The notes beneath the pieces were generated by a model. It was not told where the DNA came from. It ran no database searches and was given only the letters and a program-made list of their open reading frames with translations. From positions 2,418,001 to 2,482,000 of the forward strand of contig JBHGNT010000018.1 of NCBI GenBank assembly GCA_043228905.1: DNA of 64,000 nucleotides, read 5' to 3'. Positions 1-12,313 of the stretch are shown here, one piece after another. The DNA is from Azolla caroliniana (lineage: Eukaryota; Polypodiophyta). Numbering within the stretch: position 1 is the stretch's first letter; each line of letters opens with the position of its first letter. Both the position numbers and the translations under genes were made by a program.

Positions 1-277
1 TGATGTGATGGGTCTGATGGTAGAGTGTGCTGAACGATGGTTACAGTATAGAGAATGTTTTCCATTTTTGTTCTCTTTATATTCTGTGCATTAATATTAT
101 GTATTTTGACTGCAAACACAATATCTTCGTCTGATGACAACTTCTAAAGATAAAAAATGTATCCACATTTTAGAAGTATCATTTAGATGTATATTATAAT
201 GAATGTGGTTCCTTAATACCACCTAATGACATGTCAAATATAGTTCTGATGACATGTCAAATGTTTTTTCTATGCAG

Positions 278-3200
278 GCCCTGAGGAGCGTTGTACAGAT
301 GCTGAAAGAAGATAGCTTCCAGCCAGACTTATTTTGTGTAGCTCAAATCCTGAGGTATATCAAACATTGTTTCTAAATGTTTGCCATGATTCCCCAAAAT
401 GTCGGCTGTGAAACGGTACAGTCATCTCTTCTATTTCCTATGTTGGAAAATAGTGGTTCTTCAGTTTCAAAAGTTTTTAAATGTTGTATTATGTAAAATA
501 CATAATGATCATGATGACTCTGATTGATCTGGGTCTCTGTCTATAACTTGGGGTTCTTTATACATGTTGGATTTATTTTTTATATTTCGTCACCAAGAGC
601 ACATGCCGGGCATTAATACACATTTCTTATTCAATAACCTTATTATTTCTCCTATGTTCTGTCATGCTGGTAACTATTGATAGTTGCGCAGCTTTTTATG
701 CATGATCTTGTGCATGTAAAACTGTAACATGGTGATCTTTGAATGCCAGTGCATGTCATAAGATTCAAGTCAGGTTGTCCTGCTGTACATATTTCTTTTT
801 TAGTTCCTCTATAGTTGGCTGCTTCAGTTGAAACTACTGGCCCAGACTATGGTTGGGACAGAGGAAATGTTAATTGGAGCAGGCAAAGACATAGATATCG
901 GAAAGAACATGAAAGGCAAAGGCACTCTTCTGGATTGACACTGATGCCAAGAGATGAAAGATGGGGGCAGCTATGAGCATAGGGAAGAGAATTTGATAGC
1001 ATAGACATATTCTTGGTTGTGCGAGTTCTCCCATCTTGAATAAAAGTTGAAACACTTATAAGCTTTAAACTCACATGACAGCACACAAACCTCGTAAGAA
1101 GTTATTTTTTCAGCTGATAATTCTCTATACCTTAGAAGGACTTTAAGTTTTGTATAGATGCGCACGTGGTACAGTTGTGTTCACAATGTGATGGTGATTT
1201 ATTCCCTATATTCTTCAAGATTTCCATTTTCTAACTACACTTCTGTTTCACTGGTTATTGTCAAAGATCCCACAAATAAGTAATTTATATATGATTGCTT
1301 ATGTGGATTTGAATTTTAAGGACATGATTGAAATTGTCACATTGTTTTCAGGTGCATCTCCCTTATGATAATCTGTGATTTGATGCAGGTGCCACGTTGC
1401 ATGTCAAGAATATGGTGTTGCACTAAAGGCACTCAATGGCTATCTAAGTTCAGGTCGACCAGCACGAACTGAGTTGTTTGTTGTACGTGCCCCTCTACTT
1501 GAGATTCATAAGTATAATATTTTTCTTTAAGCTTTTTCTTGACTTCTTTTGCTGATTGGTTTTATGATTTACACACACATATGTGTCTAACGCATAAAAC
1601 CAATCAATAAAAAATGTGTGTATATAATATATGTACAAAATATATATCTTTTCAACGATTCCATGAATATATGTACTATATATTATATATATGCATGGAA
1701 TCGTAGACAAGATATAAAATTTTCTAGTGATCAGCTGTGTGTAAGCATCTCATCAGTGCATGATTTAGTCTGTTTTCATTTTGGAAATTTAAGGTATTCA
1801 TTCTGGAAGCCATGAAGGGATTTACAAGAGAAGGAATGGACACAGCTAAGAAGGTCTTGGTAAGCAGTTGAACCCCATATTTTTGCAGATGATTGAAATA
1901 ACAAAATTTCTGTTTTAACGACCATTAGGCAAATATATGTTTTAAAAAAAAAATGGTTATATTATATGAATGCTATATTTGCTGCATTTGAGTTGATTAA
2001 TGGTATAAGGACATTACACCTGTCCAAGAGGTCGCGTTGTATTAGTCTCTGTGGTGTTTAATTGCTTTTTTCAATGTGCCTTCTTGATCATTTCTGTGCT
2101 GGTGGTGTATATCTGATGACAAGTCTATTGCTTTACTTTCTATGAATTTTCACTATAAGTGAGATTCTTCATAAATGCACAATAATGTGCATGCATTTCT
2201 GTTTGTTTGTTTGTTTTGTTACAAGGTATTGCACAGATATGTTAAATAGTATATATGGATGAATTTATGGTATATCTGGAAATGTATATTTATCATAAAT
2301 AGGAAATAGTAGCCAGACACGAAAATGTTGATTGGCAGAGCCCTGTATTCATGAATTATGGTCAAAAACCATTTCGAAGAATTAACTAGAATAAATTCAG
2401 AGATATGCTGGTCATTGTTTCATGACTAGAACTTTGACCGTATTCATTTACATATTTACCGACGTGCAATACCATTGGCTGATGATATTGTCATGTAATG
2501 AATGTATGTATGTATGTAACGTTCATAACAACAAGACATAGGCACATGCATATATACATGTGATTACATACGTTATACATGCAATGCAAGGATCTGCACA
2601 AATGTGTATATGGGAGTGCATAAGACACTTCATGTTTATTGTATATTTCTAAAATTGGTTGTGGTGACATGGGCATCCATATGCATTGTATACTAGAAAT
2701 CTTATGTATTTGACTAAGTGATTTTATGTGCTTTTTTAGCAAGACATGCTGAACAGAGGTTTGCCAATCACGAACAAAATGCATAGTGATCTTCTGGAAT
2801 TGGCATCGCAGGAGCCGGTATAACTTTTATTTGAGATAAGGGCAATGCACTTATCTTTGCATTGAATGGTCCATTGGCACACTCCCGTAAATCTATCCAC
2901 TTGTTATGCAGGGAGGAGACTTCTCCATGGCCAATCTGCTATTTGATCTCATGCAGAAGCGCAAAGTGAATTTACCTAGAAGGATTATTGACATGTACTT
3001 TCGAGGGTTGAAGGTAAGAAGTGATAGTACAACATATCGGTTATGTTTGCTTAATCAGAGACATAATTATTTGCACATATATTTAGTATATATGTATATT
3101 TAATCATTGCATTTGTTGAAGAACGTGATAGTCCAATCTGTTTGAAGCATGTGTATGCCTATGCCTTTTGGTCTTTTGTATGAATGTTTTATTTTTTTGC

Positions 3201-3316
3201 TACAGCGACGACAAATTCCAGAAGGTGATCCTCGTCTCAAGATGGTAACAGACATTATGAACCGAAGGCTTCCTCTTAGAGTGGGAGCAGCACAACAGAT
3301 GCAATTGGAGGCATAA
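278..3316 (+). CDS. PPR-like protein, C-terminal part (5' exons lie outside the window)
   Basis: Six exons read in one continuous frame: 278-354, 1389-1479, 1794-1859, 2740-2817, 2912-3013, 3206-3316, all with GT donors and AG acceptors, ending in TAA. The helical stretch in exons 3-4 (LEAMKGFTREGMDTAKKVL, then DMLNRGLP) looks like a pentatricopeptide repeat, and exon 5 contains another helix pair (ANLLFDLMQKRKVNLP). The C-terminus is basic (MNRRLPLRVG). PPR proteins bind organellar RNA, so a mitochondrial or plastid RNA role is likely but inferred. The start codon, targeting peptide and most repeats are upstream of base 1. Bases 1-277 read as intron. The donor at 1480 (GTTGTA) was chosen because it keeps phase 0 with exon 3; it is the least certain junction. 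The exact family member was not recognised. Confidence 0.72.
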
Positions 3317-5279
3317 TGATCAGAATGTAGATGATGATGTGCACACATTAAAAGACAAGAAATGGGTTGGTTTGTTTGTCTTGGATTTTGTGCCAATATT
3401 TGAACTAAAAATTCATTACTAAATAGTTTCTTATTCTTGGTTTTTCAATGAGTATTTTAATTTAAGACTTGCATAATTAAGGCTACCTATTTGAATCATG
3501 TATGTGCATGAATGGATCATGGTGTCCTTTTTTTTGAAGAACTTTACTCTAGGTGAAAAAGCAACCAGAGGACTAGTCAATGAAGGGCATCTCATTAACT
3601 TATGAAGTTAAGCAGGTAGAGATCGCGATACGCTTGCGTGATAGTGGTATACACATTTATCGCAGATGGCGACTATTGCTTCAAGAGAGAGAGCCTTTGT
3701 GTGGATAGCTAAGCTATCTTCAAGTAGAGGATTGTTGCTCAAAGCACTGTTATCTCATAAACCACGAGCTTTTTGGACTGTCATTCAATGTAATAAGAGA
3801 ACCTGTTGTGAGGGTAGCTATAGCTGTGTGGTGAAGAACATACCTACCTATCCAATTAATAATTGTCTATTCCACTCATCTCCACGAATATATGACTAAT
3901 TTCTTTCTCATCAATGCTCAGTTTCCAAGTAGCTAATGTGTGAAAGGCAATGTGCTTATGTGTTATGACCAAGAAAAATTCTAGTACAAAGGTTGAGACA
4001 ATATTCATTTGCCATCTTAATCTTTATTTGAATGGATGTTCTCCATTGGGCTAGTTTTTAGGTGTTCGAGACTGTATCTCTGATTCAATATGTTTTTATA
4101 ACTAGCCATGAAGTATAGGAAGCAAATTAATGTGAAAAGTTAAGCATGTTAAGATATAGATAATAAGCTATGCTGAGAGTGGGATAAATGCATGTCTTTG
4201 ACATGCATTTAACGTGGAACATTCTCCTTTTACTGCACGTGTGCACTATAAAGTTTGATATCAAGGTTGGACATCATAAGAATGCAAAATTACCGAGGAA
4301 TACTAAAGGATGTAAAAATAAATCTCAAAATTTAGGTGGAAGCAAATCAGGCTATTCAAGCCTACAAATTGTGTACCACCAGAGTAATATGGCCTAGAGA
4401 AATGTGAAAAAAAAGTTCCAGAACCCGGAAGCTCTTACTTCTGGTCATGGGTAAAATGGGATAACTACCATAAGTCATTACAGCAATGGGAATTCATCAA
4501 TGAGCTAGCTAAATCTCCTAGATAAGCATTCCATTTTTGTGAAGTAAATTAAAACCATCTTGATAATGCATGATTTAATCTGTTGCTACTTATAGTAATA
4601 TTAGAATGAGTAAATATAACATAAATGAAAATTTTAGTGTAAAATATCAACCATGGTTTGAATTTACCCTTTTGGGAGAAATGGGGTATTAGGTACATAT
4701 GCAAAGTTGAACTTGTGCACAACATTCTCATCGTTGGAAGGGTATATATTCATAAACTTTTCCATCATTGGGGATATTATTGGCTCAAAGCAAATACCGC
4801 TTCTTCGGATCGATGCCCTTTGATGCTCTCATTATTTCCCAGAACACCATTGGTGAGATCCCCATGCGGAGAAATATCATACGTGCAAGCCTAGTGATTT
4901 AAAATCAAATTGTCAATTCAGCTCTTAGTCTTCTCAATTTGGGATGGCAGATTGAGACGATTCAGCAGTCCATATTATAGCCTCTCCGCATGTATGATGG
5001 TGAGGCGGAGCCATTGGGACCGAGATCACCAAGGTAATGAATAGGAATCAGCAACGGCTCGGCTCAAAGCCTAAACCGAGCCGTCAAACCGTTTAAAACA
5101 GGTTTGGCAGTTCGGTTCAGGCTTGAGCTTCCCAAACCGAACCTGAATGTATTATCAGGAAAGTTCCTTTGTATTTTCCATGTATGTATGTGTGTGCGCG
5201 TGTGTGTTTTGCGAAGAGTCTCTAAAAATGAAAAGAGAGGATTAAATTTCTGTTCTCGTTCTTCTTCTTATAAGTTTTC
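3317..5279. other. Intergenic region, PPR-like gene to MAP1
   Basis: No convincing coding exon. The first few hundred bases are probably 3' UTR of the PPR-like gene. At about 5050-5150 there is a low-complexity tract rich in AACCG/CGGTT words (aaccgagccg, cggttcagg, aaccgaacc) resembling the larger one at 61.35-61.70 kb. A short TG-rich run is at 5183-5208. The presumed 5' UTR of the aminopeptidase gene abuts 5280. Confidence 0.6.
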
Positions 5280-8200
5280 ATGGGATCCTTACGCTTATCT
5301 GCTACCGCAGCAGCAGCAGCAGCTATGGTGGCTTCTCAACCAATTCTCGTTTCTTCTTCTTCTTCTTCGTCTTCTTCTTATTGTTCTCTATGGAACTCCT
5401 CCTCTGCTTCTCTTCGGTCACTATTCGTTCATGGTAAATTTGTCCTCTCTCCCGTCATCACTTACTTTGTCCTGTACTTGCCCGATACTCTCGACTGTTG
5501 ACCTTGCTCCTGATTCTTGATTCATTCTCTTCACTTTGTATGTATGTGTTCGTGTGTGTGTATGAATTTAAGCATGTAGCCCCTAAACTCTAAACCCTCG
5601 ACCCTCAACCCAAACCCTAATTCTTCATTTTGTATGTTCAGGTGAAAGGAAGAAGCCTTTTCATCTCTCTATCGTCTCTAGGAAGAGGTCTGGATTCGCT
5701 GAGATCCTGTTTAACAAAAGGTACTGCATTTATGTCGATTCCTTTGTGTTAATAGCAACGCAGAATATATATCTTTTTTCTTTTTTGGAGAAGCAGACTA
5801 CATTTAAATATTTTCGTGGGTCCTTGGCAGCTCACGTTTCAAGAGCGTTGGCAAAATATGCATTTGATATGAGTCTATTAGGAGTTGTTAGTTCATGGTC
5901 AGAGATAGGCCAATTAGCTTTAGTGTGGCCTTGTGGAACTTCAGTCTGGGCGGTTATGGTTAGTTCATATCCAGGGATAGGTCAACCATTGAACTATGAA
6001 CACCTTAAATCTGAATAGATATGTTTTGGTCAAGGCCATTTGGCTGAGGTCTAATTAATTAGTTCACACCTAGAGATAGGGAAGCTGTTATTCACGGGAA
6101 ATATTGTTAGCTATGGTATGGACATGGACGTGAACCTTTTTAACTTTTCCTTGTGTTAAATCAATGTAAAGGGCTGGCTAACCTGGGGACGCTTCGTGAT
6201 TGTGTTCATGAAACAGTGTCACAAGTTTATGTGTAAACATGTGCAGAAATGTGTTGTGAAGATGAGGTGCGGAATAAGAGTAGGATGGTAACCTGCGTCC
6301 AAAGACCAATCATTTGGTTTGTAATGGAATCCTTATAAAGGTGTAAAGCTAGGCTGCAGCAATGGTAGTCATAATGATGGAAGTATGATTTGGATGCACA
6401 CAAGAAGACCTCAATAAAAAAGTTCAACTCACCCTCGCTGTACTCTGCGGACATTAACTGTGCACAGTTCCTAGGGTAGCTTGAAGTTATGCATAGAGGA
6501 CGCTAGTCTTCTGCACCATTTCTTTAGTGAATTGGTACAGCAAGTCTCCTAGTACTGTGATTTTACTTAAGGTCTTAGCATCTGTTGTATTGGGCTTGGG
6601 AGAACTGCTTTCTAGCTTTAATCATTCATTATATTAATCCTTGCATAATTAACGCTGATCTGTTATTTAGGAGATATATTTATATGAAAAAAGTGGAGCC
6701 TTTCTCTCATCATTTGTAAAAGAAAAGCTCTTCTGCAGACTTTCAGACAAGGAGAACGCACTCAAGAACTCAAAAAGAACACCATTAAAGCAAGGAACAG
6801 TTTCACCTCGGCTACCTGTGCCTGAACATATCATGCGACCACCTTATGTTTCAACTATTAAACTCCCTGATTTCTCAATTCTGCCTCAAACTCATGATAA
6901 TCAAGGAATAGAATGCATGAGAGCTTCAGGCCGTCTTGCTGCTGAAGTATTAAACTATGCTGGAACCTTAGTGAAGGTTAGTTTCTTTTTCCTTGTGAAA
7001 TCTTGCAATCAATAATGCAAGATTAATTCAAGAGTTTGCCTTTATTTATTCATAGATTTATCCCTGGAAAAATTTAGTTTCTCTGATCCCAAATTTATAA
7101 AAACATGCCCGAGAGTGTTGAGAATATATCTTCGAATTAGAATTGTGAAGTTCTTTATGAGACTTGCACATAATTTAATAGACATTATTTCATTGAAGCC
7201 AGAAATTGGCTATATTCAACTGTAGGTTAATCGTTACTGATGATCAGGTACATCTATAGTATGGAAGTTAGAAACTATAAATGATACTTTAGCCATAATC
7301 AGGATCTCTGTACAAAATGAAATTGAAAACTATCATTGCATATAAAGTATAGGTATAGGTTTGTCTTCATGGGCCACATCCATATTTGGCATTGCTAACC
7401 CTGATATCTGGATGTTTTGGCAAGATTAATTTGTATAATTCCACAGCCTTTCAGTCTGCATATAGGAATGCAAAAACACTGGGGGAACACACTAACATTT
7501 GAACAGAATATTCTTCATGCACAAGAAGATTATGTTGAACCTTGTAAAATTATATTCACATTTACTATTTGAACTTAAGTGGATTACATTGAATTTTTCT
7601 TGGGATTTTGATGTTTTTTGTTCTCTTTTGAAATGTTAGCTCAGTGGATAAAATAATATTCATACTTTCTGTGTATTTACAAGGAGCTACATGGGTTATT
7701 ATTTTCTCATAAAGTGGCCATTTTGCACTGCACAGCCAGGTGTGACAACAGATGAAATAGATAAAGCTGTTCATAAAATGATTATTGAGGCTGGGGCATA
7801 TCCTTCACCATTGGGATATGGTGGTTTTCCAAAGAGTGTATGTACATCGGTAAATGAATGTATCTGCCATGGTATACCAGACTCTCGACCTTTGGAGGTT
7901 TTTATCGTTAACCTGTCTTTTGGCTTCAAAAGTGTTAACCTGGTTTGAGAGAGTGTTAAGTTCCCATTCATTAGATTGCATTTATGTGATGCAGGATGGA
8001 GATATTATCAACATAGATGTGACAGTGTACTTGAATGTAAGCGTGATTAAAATTTGATTGGAAGTCAACATTAATAATAGCCATCTAAGTGCTTTTCTCT
8101 TGTCAGGGATATCATGGCGATACTTCAAAGACGTTTTTGTGTGGAAATGTTGATGATGAAGCCAAGAAGTTGGTAGAGGTTTGTTTCATGACTTCCAAAG

Positions 8201-9391
8201 CCATTCATATGTGTGCAACAAAGAATCTATTCATATGTGTGCAACAAAGAAACCATACAAGTCTGTCTTATGTCAAGAGTATTAAAAGGTTCCTTTATAG
8301 ATGTATGTGTATCATCTGCTGGAGTTATATTTTGGTTGGAGCTGAAACGTTGAAATTGTCCTCTGTAACATGGCTCATAGCTTCCATAACTCAGTTGTTT
8401 AGAAATTCTGAAGTTCTAGTATGTAACTTTGAGTCTAGTTTGACAATCGAATATCATATAAAAGGGTATTACTGAGACCTCTCATATATGATGATGGATT
8501 CTAATAGATAAATAATTATGTGTGAGTAGTGTCATGATGTGCAGCACATCTCCAAGGATTGAACTGTGATATCTTTATGTCCATTTCATCTTCTTATGCC
8601 AATCATAACTATTTCTCATAGGTTACACGCACGAGTTTGGAGAAAGCAATCGCAATTTGTGGCCCTGGGGTAGAGTACAAGAAAATAGGAAAGACAATAC
8701 AGTAAGTATTATTGTGGGGTACATAGTGTATGTACAGGTTCTACTTCAAATTTGCATCTGGAGGGAACTAAAATATGGTTATATGCTATTGCATTTTGAC
8801 ACCACTTAATTTTATTTGTGATTAGTTGATCAGTCTCTTTTGAAGTGGAAATCTCAGTTTATAAGGTTTTATCTTTTATGTCTTAATGAAGGACCCTTAC
8901 GAATATGTATAACACAACCTTGGTCTTTTGTATGATTGCTGGGTGATCAAATCCATCTTAGAACAAAAAGAAATCCAGGTATAATTTCAGACGTTTTGTT
9001 TTGTAGTGATCATGCAGATACATATGGCTATGGTGTGGTGAAACACTTTGTTGGTCATGGAGTAGGCAAAATTTTCCATTCTTCTCCAACAATCTTACAT
9101 TATCGAAACAACAATGGTGGACGAATGGTGGTTGGTCAAACCTTTACAATAGGTATGTTTTTCTTTTAACATAAATATATCTCGATTTCAATCCACAGAG
9201 ACAGATGCTACAAAAGCTGAATAATTTTGTATTAAATGCTCACAGAACCAATGCTGACAATAGGAAGCATTGATGATGAGATTTGGGATGATAATTGGAC
9301 TGTTGTCACAGCAGATGGTAGTCTCTCAGCTCAATTTGAGCATACATTGCTCATCACCGAACATGGAGCTGAGATCTTGACTCTGGCTTAA
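5280..9391 (+). CDS. Methionine aminopeptidase type 1, organellar (MAP1B/C/D type)
   Basis: Removes the initiator methionine from new proteins. Nine exons: 5280-5433, 5642-5720, 6739-6976, 7736-7897, 7995-8036, 8107-8178, 8622-8701, 9007-9152, 9246-9391, giving about 372 residues, as expected for plant organellar MAP1. The N-terminus (about 60 residues) is rich in Ser/Ala (a nine-Ser run, an Ala run) and lacks acids, as in a plastid or mitochondrial transit peptide. The pita-bread fold starts near residue 85. Catalytic His202 (CHGIP), metal ligands Asp219 (NIDV), Asp230 (HGDTSKTF), His293 (VGHGVG), Glu325 (IEPML) and Glu356 (QFEHT) are all present, so the enzyme looks functional. It lacks the N-terminal zinc-finger domain of cytosolic MAP1A. 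Which of B, C or D it matches is not decided. Intron 1 holds AAACCCTAA-like motifs at 5592-5625. Confidence 0.93.
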
Positions 9392-12313
9392 GAGTGCCAA
9401 CCTCACTATACCAGTTGTTAATTTCAGCTAAATTTGAACAGAAATAAGCGTTGGTTTTAGTATAGCTAAGTATCTATGATTCTTACGGTAAATGCTCCCC
9501 ACATTTGGCTAGGAGTATATTGTTTCTCTATAGGACTTCTAGTTGGATCAGTACATTTCTAAAAAAGGCAAACCAATATCCAAATGGATTCAGGCCTTGA
9601 TTTATACATCATTTTCCTTGTATAAAATTACATTTATTTGTTTTATTTTCTAAGAAGTGTTTCTTGATTGTAATATAAATCTTTCACCTTGGGATATTAT
9701 TTGAAATTAACAAGATTCTGATTTGATGATTTTTTTGTATACAGTACTGGTCTGAAACGTCATGATTTTGGGAAATTTATTTGACGTTATTTTTGTCCTT
9801 TCTAAAATAGGATAGATTGGTAGTTTTATCCAAGTGATAAAAAGGACTCAATGGTTTATTCAGAAGAATCTGAAGTTTTTCATTGATAGGGTAGAAATAA
9901 TATTAGAATTATTATATCTGATTTGCATTGCAAGATTGTTAAAGGCATATCACAGTGCTGGTATAAATTCGGAAAATTGGGAAACCATGTATAAATTCTG
10001 TGAAATGTGTCTAATTTTCTCTCCATAGGGATCTTATTGGTGAGAAGTGGAAATTAGGGTTGCATTTATCTTGGTTTGTTTCACATCTTTTGTCAGAAAA
10101 TAAGCACACCTTGGATGCTAGTGATTATAGTCATGTTTATAAATGTGCAAGTTCAGGCTAGTGTGAAAGATATGGTCTAGAAATGAGTGGATGGTTTCTA
10201 GCCTCTCTTCTCTTTTAGGTGTTGATGGGTCGGGGGTGGAGCCATTCTCCCAAAGGGGTCGAGCGTGAGGGGAAAAGAGAGAGAAAGAGACACACAGACA
10301 ATAACTTAGAGAGGAACTTCTATTATCTTTCATTCATGCCCATATGGGGTTATATAGGTACATGAGGGTTACAAATCAAGAACATACAATGAGACATGTA
10401 AGGTAGTTACATACACAACTTACCCACACTCTTTCATATTTACCCACATGCACACACATGTACATGTGTTCATACACTGTACACATACAACCATACTTAC
10501 ATTCACACTTACTCTTGTGCACACTCACCCATCGTCATACCTCTCATATGGATAATATTAGTATATAACACAAGTCGGTTTCTCCAATGTCTTCAATAGA
10601 AGTGGCAATCTAAAGTCTTTCTTCAACAATGCTCTCAACTCATCAAGTTTGATGACCACCAAAGTTTGTGTTATTCCCTTCACTATCTCCCAACAAACCA
10701 AGGGTTTTGAAAATAGAATTGGTAGGGTGAAGGTTAGTTTAGGAAATATTCAGCTTAAGGTGATTTGAGTCACTTATGTAAAGGCAATGTAGAGTTCATC
10801 GAAACACCGACGGACTGTATGTTCGTTTCCACTAAGTTTGAAATGGAAAGGGTTCATAATAAACGGGGCAAAACTATACAACTTATAGAAATGACAAGTT
10901 TGTCCTTTTCTTTTTTGTTAGAATGTGTTGAAAACCATTACTCGTTGAATACTAAATGCAACTAAGGCGCCAATACACTTAGTCATGATTCCTGGCCTAA
11001 CAAAGAGAACTATTATTAATCATGGTTATCTGAAGAGAAAGAGAATCTTTTTTGCCAATGCTATGTCATCTCTCAAGTGTGATAAGTAAGAAAGTTAGGA
11101 GTCCTCAATCGACCCAACATCTAACTTCTATTGTATTGAATGTAACTATTCAAAAAGTTGACTCTAGTGTTAAGGATTGACCTTTGTCAGTGTCTAAAGG
11201 CTCCAAGAGGATATTATTTTGCTAAGAACAAGTTGGTATGTGTGAAGGGATAAGTGAATTATAGGCTTGTTTACTTGGATTCCACTTATAGCCATCTCCC
11301 TATGTTTACTTATAAGTGATAAGTGTGACGATTGTTGAAGTCCTAAGAATTCAAGAAGATCCATCTCCCTATGTTTATACTATAGAATGCCCAATGTCAA
11401 GAGAAAAATTAGTTTCGAATTAGTTTCGACTGTAAGGTAGTTGTCATAAACCTAGTCATGCAAGATTATTTAAAATAGCTTGATTTTAACAACATGAATT
11501 TGTTATGCTTTGATGTCATTCTCAACAAGATGTGGAATGCAAGTAAGAAGCCATTGATCAATTTCATGCCATGTGTTTTAGTTTGATCATAAAGGCTAGC
11601 ATGTAGTTATTCACGTTGTAGCCTACATGTCATAGACCGCACTCATCCATGCAACTAAGCTAGACATGAAGATAGAACGTAAATAAGCTTATTGATGTTC
11701 CATTGCTATGGTAGTGGAAAGTCCAAATTAAGTTATTATGTAGTTTACTTCTAGTTTAATCAAGTCTTTACTCCTATTGATGGCAAAGTCCAAATTAAGT
11801 TATTATGTAGTTTACTTCTAGTTTAATCAAGTCTTTACTCCTATTGATAACAAACTCTCTGATTAAGCAATTGATCACAATTCTATTCATGAAATTTGCT
11901 TTTAAATATGGTTTGAAAGTGGAGATCTTGAGGATATCATCCTTTTAATGGAAAAAGCCTGTTTCTGTATTCTTTTTTTTCCTAGGTACGAGAAAGTTTT
12001 TTATTATGAAGAATTAACACCATATAAATTTTGGCAATTCTTTTTTGTGGGCATGGTTTTAATGACAAAGATTGTTTGGATGACAATACGAAATTGAATT
12101 TCACCTTGAACAATAAAATGTTGTAAATTTTAAACTTTTAATCTGATCACTACCAAAACCCCGCAAATATCAGTGTTCTTAACAAATGGCAGAATCAATG
12201 TCGAAAAACGATATACATTTCAATTGATGCTGTTGTATTACATTGTGATCTTCCTTGATATGTCTTCAATGTCAATGTCAATGTCAATGTTGATGTGATG
12301 TGAATGTAAATGT
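9392..12313. other. Intergenic region between MAP1 and the TMEM135-like gene (tail to tail)
   Basis: Two genes converge here, so both ends should be 3' UTR. No intact ORF. 10215-10560 changes composition (GA-rich, then CA-rich with many acaca/cacatg words) and looks like degraded repeat DNA. A perfect-looking 67-bp tandem duplication lies at 11718-11851. A triplicated gtcaat(gtcaat) run is at 12269-12287. I could not assign 10.6-11.7 kb to a transposon family. Confidence 0.5.
11718..11851. repeat. 67-bp tandem duplication
   Basis: The block beginning aaagtccaaattaagttat at 11718 recurs from 11785 with no obvious mismatch over its length, ending in actcctattgat. Two copies only. The near identity suggests a recent event. 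Confidence 0.85.

Noticed and set aside
3666-3899. 77-codon ORF after the PPR-like gene
   Set aside because: No recognisable domain, AT-rich context, no conserved neighbours.
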